DNA from: Chryseobacterium aquaeductus
Lineage (GTDB): Bacteria > Bacteroidota > Bacteroidia > Flavobacteriales > Weeksellaceae
Assembly (NCBI RefSeq): GCF_905175375.1
Contig: NZ_CAJIMS010000001.1
Span: 1,550,001 to 1,614,000 of the forward strand
Reading direction: 5' to 3'
Length of the DNA stretch: 64,000 bases
The translations under genes and the position numbers were made by a program. Within the stretch, counting starts at the first letter, position 1. Each line of letters begins with the position of its first letter. Below the pieces are notes generated by a model. That model worked only from the letters and a program-made list of their open reading frames with translations. It was not told the origin of the DNA and searched no databases. Of this stretch, positions 60,290 through 64,000 are shown piece by piece.

Positions 60290-62818
60290 TTAGAAGTTAA
60301 ACTGGAATCCGGCTTTAATTCCAAATTTAGAAACATCCGGACGGTCAAGATAATTTCCTCTCCAGTTAAAGTCTACACGTAAAATTCTGATGTTCCCAAA
60401 ACCTATATTTTCAATCCCAAAACCATATTCATAATAAACCTGTTCGTTGGGTGCAGAATATTTTAAGTTCTCTACATTGATATTTTTTGATGCATCACTC
60501 AAAGACCCGTAAGCACCTCTGATGAACGCAACTTCTCTTAGTTTCAGTTTCTTAATTAAAGGAATAAAAGAAAGAATTTTACCGTTAAAATGATGTTCAA
60601 TGTGAAGGGTAGAGTAGGTGTCGGCAACAAATTCGTAATAGTTCAACTGTGCAAATGTATTTGGAACGATTCCATACGATTGATTTCCCGGAATAATATT
60701 TTGTAATGCCAAAGGAACGGTGTCAAAGTTTTTCCCTGCTTCCAGATTCAGAAACGTTTTCCCCCAGCTTCCCAAGAGAATAGGTTTATAAAACATAAAC
60801 TGCAGTTTGTTGTAATTAAAATCTGCATTAAACAAGCCCTCAATACCTCTTGTATATTTCAAAACGATCGTAGGAGCCAAAGTTCCATGCTCGTAGCGGT
60901 CAACTCCTGTTTGAGAAAATGTAGCTCCGGGTCTGGCAATTAAGCTGATAGTGACATGAGAATCGTTCGTTGTTTTTCTGAGATCACCATTTCTGTAATA
61001 CATCAGACTAAAGCCTCCGGGATTGGCAGATTTAATACTTTGTAATGTTCCGTCAACTCTTACCTGAAAGTTTTTCCATGGCTCAATAGAAGTGAAAACG
61101 CTGGTTTGGTTTACCGAACTTAAGGAAGCGTTTTCTCCTCTTGCAAACACAGTGGAAGAGGCAAATGAACGAGACATGATGCCGTCTTCGGTTGTCAATT
61201 GTACACCGAGCTGGGTAATGTCTCTTTTTGTTCCCGCACCAATCATAAAACGGTTGACTCTGTTGAACATATAACGACCTTCAATACCATATTTGAATTG
61301 CTGATCTTTAAAACCATACGCATTGTAGAACTGTATTCTCCAAGGATCATTTTGTCCGAAGTAAGTTCTGGCACCTAATCTTATTCTGTCTCCTTCCACA
61401 TCATTTTTTCCGTATATTGAAAAAATAGGACCGATATCAATACCTTTTGCTATATTGTAATGTTGTGAGGCAAGGGTTTCGTAGAGCTTTACAATACGGT
61501 TAAATTTTGGGGTCTGTTGAAGCTTCTCCAGCATTTCGTAAACACCCTGCTCTGCTTTAGAAAGCGAATCTGGTCTTGCCTGAACCCAAAAGGCATCATC
61601 CTTATCTAAGAATTCAGCCTCATATTCTTCTTCTTTTCTTGTAAAAACAGAATCGGCAATGGGTTTATTAAACTCATATTCAGAATAGTCTACTGTTCTT
61701 TTTGCAACGAGACCTTTCGCAGTTTTCTTTTTAGAAAACGGAGTCATTTCAATTTCGGTGATGAATTTTTTAGGTAAAAATGTTTCTTCATCAGGATTGT
61801 CATATTCCAATTCTGTAGAAATAGAGTTGATGAAATTTACGTTGATTTTATTTGTAGATTTTAAAGTAGCTCCCAACACCGCATAAGAATCTGTGTCGAT
61901 ATATAGATAACCCTGGAAAGCTAAAACCTCGGTTCTTCTTGGCAGATAACGAATCTTGTAGGCATTTTCGCCACGGATGGAAATGGTGTCTACCAAATTA
62001 TAGTCATACGTGCTGAAGCCATCTGTTCCCACCGGACTTGGGAAACCAATATCAAAATAATTCAATGTATTATCGTAAATATTAATATCCCGATAAAGAT
62101 TTTTTGCAGTAATTGCAATCACCTGATTATCCTGAAATCCAGAAGTTTTTTGTGCAACCAGAAGCTTTTTGGTTTTCTTGGCGGGTTTGTTTTCGCCAAA
62201 ATTTTTGTATAAAGATTCATTTAAAAAAACAGGCAGCGCCATTTTCCCTCTCGCCGTAGAATCTGCGTAATCAAAAATAAAATCAAGCTTATTGAATATT
62301 TTTCTATTCATAAAAGCACTATCGAGATTATTGGCATCAAACTGAATTTTTTCGTACTCTTTATAAGTGTACGTATCAAATTTATCAAGTCCGTTATTTC
62401 TCTTACGTTTCCAAACTTCCTGCATGATGCGGTAGGCAGGGTTTTCTTTTTTATTTTTAAATTTCGTTTTCTCGTTGTGGATTACAACCTCTTCAATTGA
62501 TTTTATTTTTTCTGTAGAAAGCTTTACAATAATATTGGTATTCTTTTCAGGAGTAATTTCTATACTTTCTAAAGCATAGTTTTTTTTCTGAAATTTGAGT
62601 TTGTAAATTACAATATCTGACTGAATATTGAAACTTCCTGAAGTCGTAGTAAGGAAAGGTGTATTATTATCGTTGATGAAAATATCAACAGCATTTATTT
62701 CTTTATTGGTTTTGACGTCCAGAATTCTTCCGTTTGCTGTATTTTGAGCATAAAAAAAACTAGTGATAAAAAGAGAAATATATAGGAAACCGTATTTAAA
62801 TTGATTGATTGGCATCAT
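60290..62818 (-). CDS. DUF5686 outer-membrane protein with carboxypeptidase-like regulatory domain
   Basis: 842-residue outer-membrane protein. Signal peptide (FLYISLFITSFFYAQ), then a carboxypeptidase-D-regulatory-like beta sandwich (NGRILDVKTNKEINAVDIFIN ... SGSFNIQ), a long middle segment and a C-terminal barrel, ending FGIKAGFQFNF with the aromatic final residue required for barrel assembly. The DUF5686 signature includes YRIMQEVWKRKRNNGLDKFDTYTYKEYEKIQFD and YSEYEFNKPIADSVF. The family's role is unknown; its architecture is like SusC/Oar-related surface proteins but without a plug domain. Two start ATGs, adjacent (MMPINQ). Confidence 0.85.
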   Translation of the reverse strand: MMPINQFKYGFLYISLFITSFFYAQNTANGRILDVKTNKEINAVDIFINDNNTPFLTTTSGSFNIQSDIVIYKLKFQKKNYALESIEITPEKNTNIIVKLSTEKIKSIEEVVIHNEKTKFKNKKENPAYRIMQEVWKRKRNNGLDKFDTYTYKEYEKIQFDANNLDSAFMNRKIFNKLDFIFDYADSTARGKMALPVFLNESLYKNFGENKPAKKTKKLLVAQKTSGFQDNQVIAITAKNLYRDINIYDNTLNYFDIGFPSPVGTDGFSTYDYNLVDTISIRGENAYKIRYLPRRTEVLAFQGYLYIDTDSYAVLGATLKSTNKINVNFINSISTELEYDNPDEETFLPKKFITEIEMTPFSKKKTAKGLVAKRTVDYSEYEFNKPIADSVFTRKEEEYEAEFLDKDDAFWVQARPDSLSKAEQGVYEMLEKLQQTPKFNRIVKLYETLASQHYNIAKGIDIGPIFSIYGKNDVEGDRIRLGARTYFGQNDPWRIQFYNAYGFKDQQFKYGIEGRYMFNRVNRFMIGAGTKRDITQLGVQLTTEDGIMSRSFASSTVFARGENASLSSVNQTSVFTSIEPWKNFQVRVDGTLQSIKSANPGGFSLMYYRNGDLRKTTNDSHVTISLIARPGATFSQTGVDRYEHGTLAPTIVLKYTRGIEGLFNADFNYNKLQFMFYKPILLGSWGKTFLNLEAGKNFDTVPLALQNIIPGNQSYGIVPNTFAQLNYYEFVADTYSTLHIEHHFNGKILSFIPLIKKLKLREVAFIRGAYGSLSDASKNINVENLKYSAPNEQVYYEYGFGIENIGFGNIRILRVDFNWRGNYLDRPDVSKFGIKAGFQFNF

Positions 62819-63207
62819 TGGTATCTTCGAGCATTTAGCTAAACAAAAACTGTGCTGTTTTTTTATTAAATTTTAAAAATTTTTAGAGATTTGAGTGTTT
62901 ATCTATAAAACTGCAAATGTAACGAAAATATACCTATGAATATTGTATTCAGATAAAGCTGATAAGAGATAATAAGCAAATATTAAAAATTTGCATCATA
63001 TCTGAATTGTCTGATACTATTTTTGAAATTATTTGTTTCAAAATGTTCAGCATTCCATTAATCTAATTAGAGTATTGGTTTGAAAGGATAGTGATGATGT
63101 TAAATAAATGATGATGAGGTTATATAATTAATAATCTTTCAGATTCGACTTTGTTTTTGATGATACATCAGGAAAAATAAAATTTTACAAAATTCTTCAG
63201 CAATTTT
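62819..63207. other. Gene-free stretch upstream of tRNA-Gln
   Basis: Very A/T-rich, no supported frame. It contains the upstream region of the DUF5686 gene, where no strong promoter stands out, and ends with the tRNA-Gln promoter. Confidence 0.4.
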
Positions 63208-63237
63208 TTGCAAATAAAGAAAAAACATTTACATTTG
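63208..63237 (+). promoter_or_regulatory. Complete Bacteroidota promoter of tRNA-Gln
   Basis: TTG (63208-63210), exactly 19 bases, then TACATTTG (63230-63237): the full consensus TTG-N19-TAnnTTTG. Start of transcription would be close to 63243, 11 bases upstream of the tRNA. Confidence 0.75.
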
Positions 63238-63253
63238 CACCACCAAAATAAAC

Positions 63254-63324
63254 AGACCCATGGTGTAACGGTAGCACTCTGGTTTTTGGTACCATCAGTT
63301 GGGGTTCGAATCCCTGTGGGTCTA
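63254..63324 (+). tRNA. tRNA-Gln (anticodon TTG)
   Basis: 71 nt, cloverleaf intact: acceptor arms AGACCCA/TGGGTCT (7 bp, discriminator A), D-arm GTGT/GCAC, anticodon stem with loop TTTTGGT giving anticodon TTG at positions 34-36, 4-base variable loop and T-arm with TTCGAAT loop. The top base pair of the anticodon stem (C27-T43) does not pair. CCA is not encoded. A strong promoter precedes and a terminator follows. Confidence 0.93.
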
Positions 63325-63325
63325 C

Positions 63326-63356
63326 AAACCATCCTTAAAAAAGGATGGTTTTTTAT
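63326..63356 (+). terminator. Terminator of tRNA-Gln
   Basis: Perfect 9-bp stem AAACCATCC/GGATGGTTT (arms 63326-63334 and 63343-63351) with an 8-base loop and following U-rich run, starting 2 bases after the tRNA. Confidence 0.85.
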
Positions 63357-63524
63357 TTGTCTGAATTTTGGTAATGTGTTTACGGATATATTTTAAGCCA
63401 TTGATTTTAGCCAAATATAAGGCTCGGATAGTCAAGATTGTTGTAAAGGTATCTATCGTTGTCGCCTTAAGAAATTACTGTTTGCTATATGTAGCGAAAG
63501 CGCAGAAAATTCAATTCCGAAAAC

Positions 63525-63555
63525 AAAAAAGACTTACATTTCTGTAAGTCTTTTT
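63525..63555. terminator. Bidirectional terminator after tRNA-Asn
   Basis: Perfect 8-bp stem GACTTACA/TGTAAGTC (63531-63538 and 63543-63550), with A run on one side and T run on the other; it lies 2 bases past the 3' end of the minus-strand tRNA-Asn. Confidence 0.75.
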
Positions 63556-63556
63556 G

Positions 63557-63630
63557 CTCCTCCTCTTGGGCTCGAACCAAGGACCCTCTGATTAACAGTC
63601 AGATGCTCTAACCAACTGAGCTAAGGAGGA
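63557..63630 (-). tRNA. tRNA-Asn (anticodon GTT)
   Basis: 74 nt on the minus strand: acceptor TCCTCCT/AGGAGGA with discriminator G, D-arm with TTAGCTCAGTTGGTTAGAGC, anticodon stem-loop CTGACTGTTAATCAG giving anticodon GTT, and T-arm with GGTTCGAGCC. CCA not encoded. All stems pair. Confidence 0.95.
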
Positions 63631-63737
63631 ATGTTCCTCTTTTAAGGTGGTGCAAATATAATATGAAAAATAACATCAAGCAAATATTTTTTAATCAAAA
63701 TAATACGAAATCTGCTATCAGATTATTTTTCAGTAAT

Positions 63738-63968
63738 TTAAATTTTATATATTTTAATTAAAATATCTTTTATTTTCTGATTGAAATTTTCATTGCTCAG
63801 TTCTGTAAAACCGTTTGATTTTAAAATGCTACTAACAACTTGTGCCATTGCATCTAATTTTTGTATTTCAAATGGAACTTTTGGCAACCCAGCTCCAACT
63901 TCGTCAATTGTATATGTCGTTCCTTGCTTAAGTTGTTTTTCTAATACGTTCTCATCTAATGATCCCAT
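63738..63968 (-). CDS. Hypothetical small helical protein
   Basis: 76-residue soluble protein: MGSLDENVLEKQLKQGTTYT at the N terminus, then GAGLPKVPFEIQKLDAMAQVVSSILKSNGF and a Lys/Ile-rich final helix. ATG start, balanced composition and no overlap with another gene support it. I recognise no family; its upstream region leaves the window 32 bases after the start. Confidence 0.5.
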   Translation of the reverse strand: MGSLDENVLEKQLKQGTTYTIDEVGAGLPKVPFEIQKLDAMAQVVSSILKSNGFTELSNENFNQKIKDILIKIYKI

Positions 63969-64000
63969 TACAAATACCTTTTACACAAAACCAATGATGG

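Noticed and set aside
63208..63396. 62-codon plus-strand frame across tRNA-Gln
   Set aside because: It reads straight through the promoter, tRNA and terminator, so it is not a gene.

Overview
The window looks like chromosome of a Flavobacteriales bacterium, most probably Chryseobacterium or a close relative (Weeksellaceae, Bacteroidota). The reasons are AT-rich DNA, many promoter boxes of the Bacteroidota form TAnnTTTG (twice with TTG exactly 19 nt upstream), a GLPGLI-family protein, a RiPP leader of the Bacteroidota double-glycine type, an M56/BlaI pair with a fused TonB domain, DUF5686, DUF2795 and DUF2797 proteins, and a SecA of about 1020 residues. This assignment is inference from gene content; no 16S gene is present.

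Layout. 1-7.8 kb: start of mutL, a YoaK-like membrane protein, a small UspA-like protein, an OmpR-type two-component system, msrA, a ROK sugar kinase and a PepSY membrane protein. 7.9-10.1 kb: a TonB-dependent siderophore receptor; it and the PepSY gene each have a Fur-box-like palindrome at the same place relative to the -7 box. 10.2-21.3 kb: secA, a DUF2795 protein, a sugar-nucleotide epimerase, DUF389, DUF2797 and AsmA-like proteins, small hypotheticals and a PA0069-type radical SAM protein.

21.4-39.9 kb is an accessory region with two peptide-natural-product (RiPP) systems. The first, on the minus strand, is a split LanB pair (dehydratase plus SpaB-C/thiopeptide-type protein) with no intact precursor; a Cys-rich 31-codon frame without a start lies downstream. 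Next come a 10 x 21-bp degenerate repeat array, an unrecognised 237-aa protein, two exported serine peptidases/hydrolases (S9 and S15) and a TPR-AraC regulator. The second system, on the plus strand, is a complete 'grasp-with-spasm' cassette: a precursor with a GG leader, an unknown exported protein, an ATP-grasp maturase, a translationally coupled 63-aa protein, a SPASM protein lacking the radical-SAM cysteine motif, a GLPGLI protein, a C39-peptidase ABC transporter and its HlyD partner. The inferred flow is leader recognition, ATP-grasp cross-linking of the core, cleavage after GG and export.

40-64 kb is mostly housekeeping: a 2OG-Fe(II) oxygenase, menD, pabB/pabC-like genes, an AI-2E permease, uvrB, a BlaI/M56 sensor pair, a soluble sugar dehydrogenase, a DsbA-FAD monooxygenase-PLP lyase operon, DUF502, miaE, an acyltransferase, rplU-rpmA, a large DUF5686 outer-membrane protein, tRNA-Gln and tRNA-Asn. 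Intergenic DNA holds many clear hairpin terminators and several degenerate repeats.
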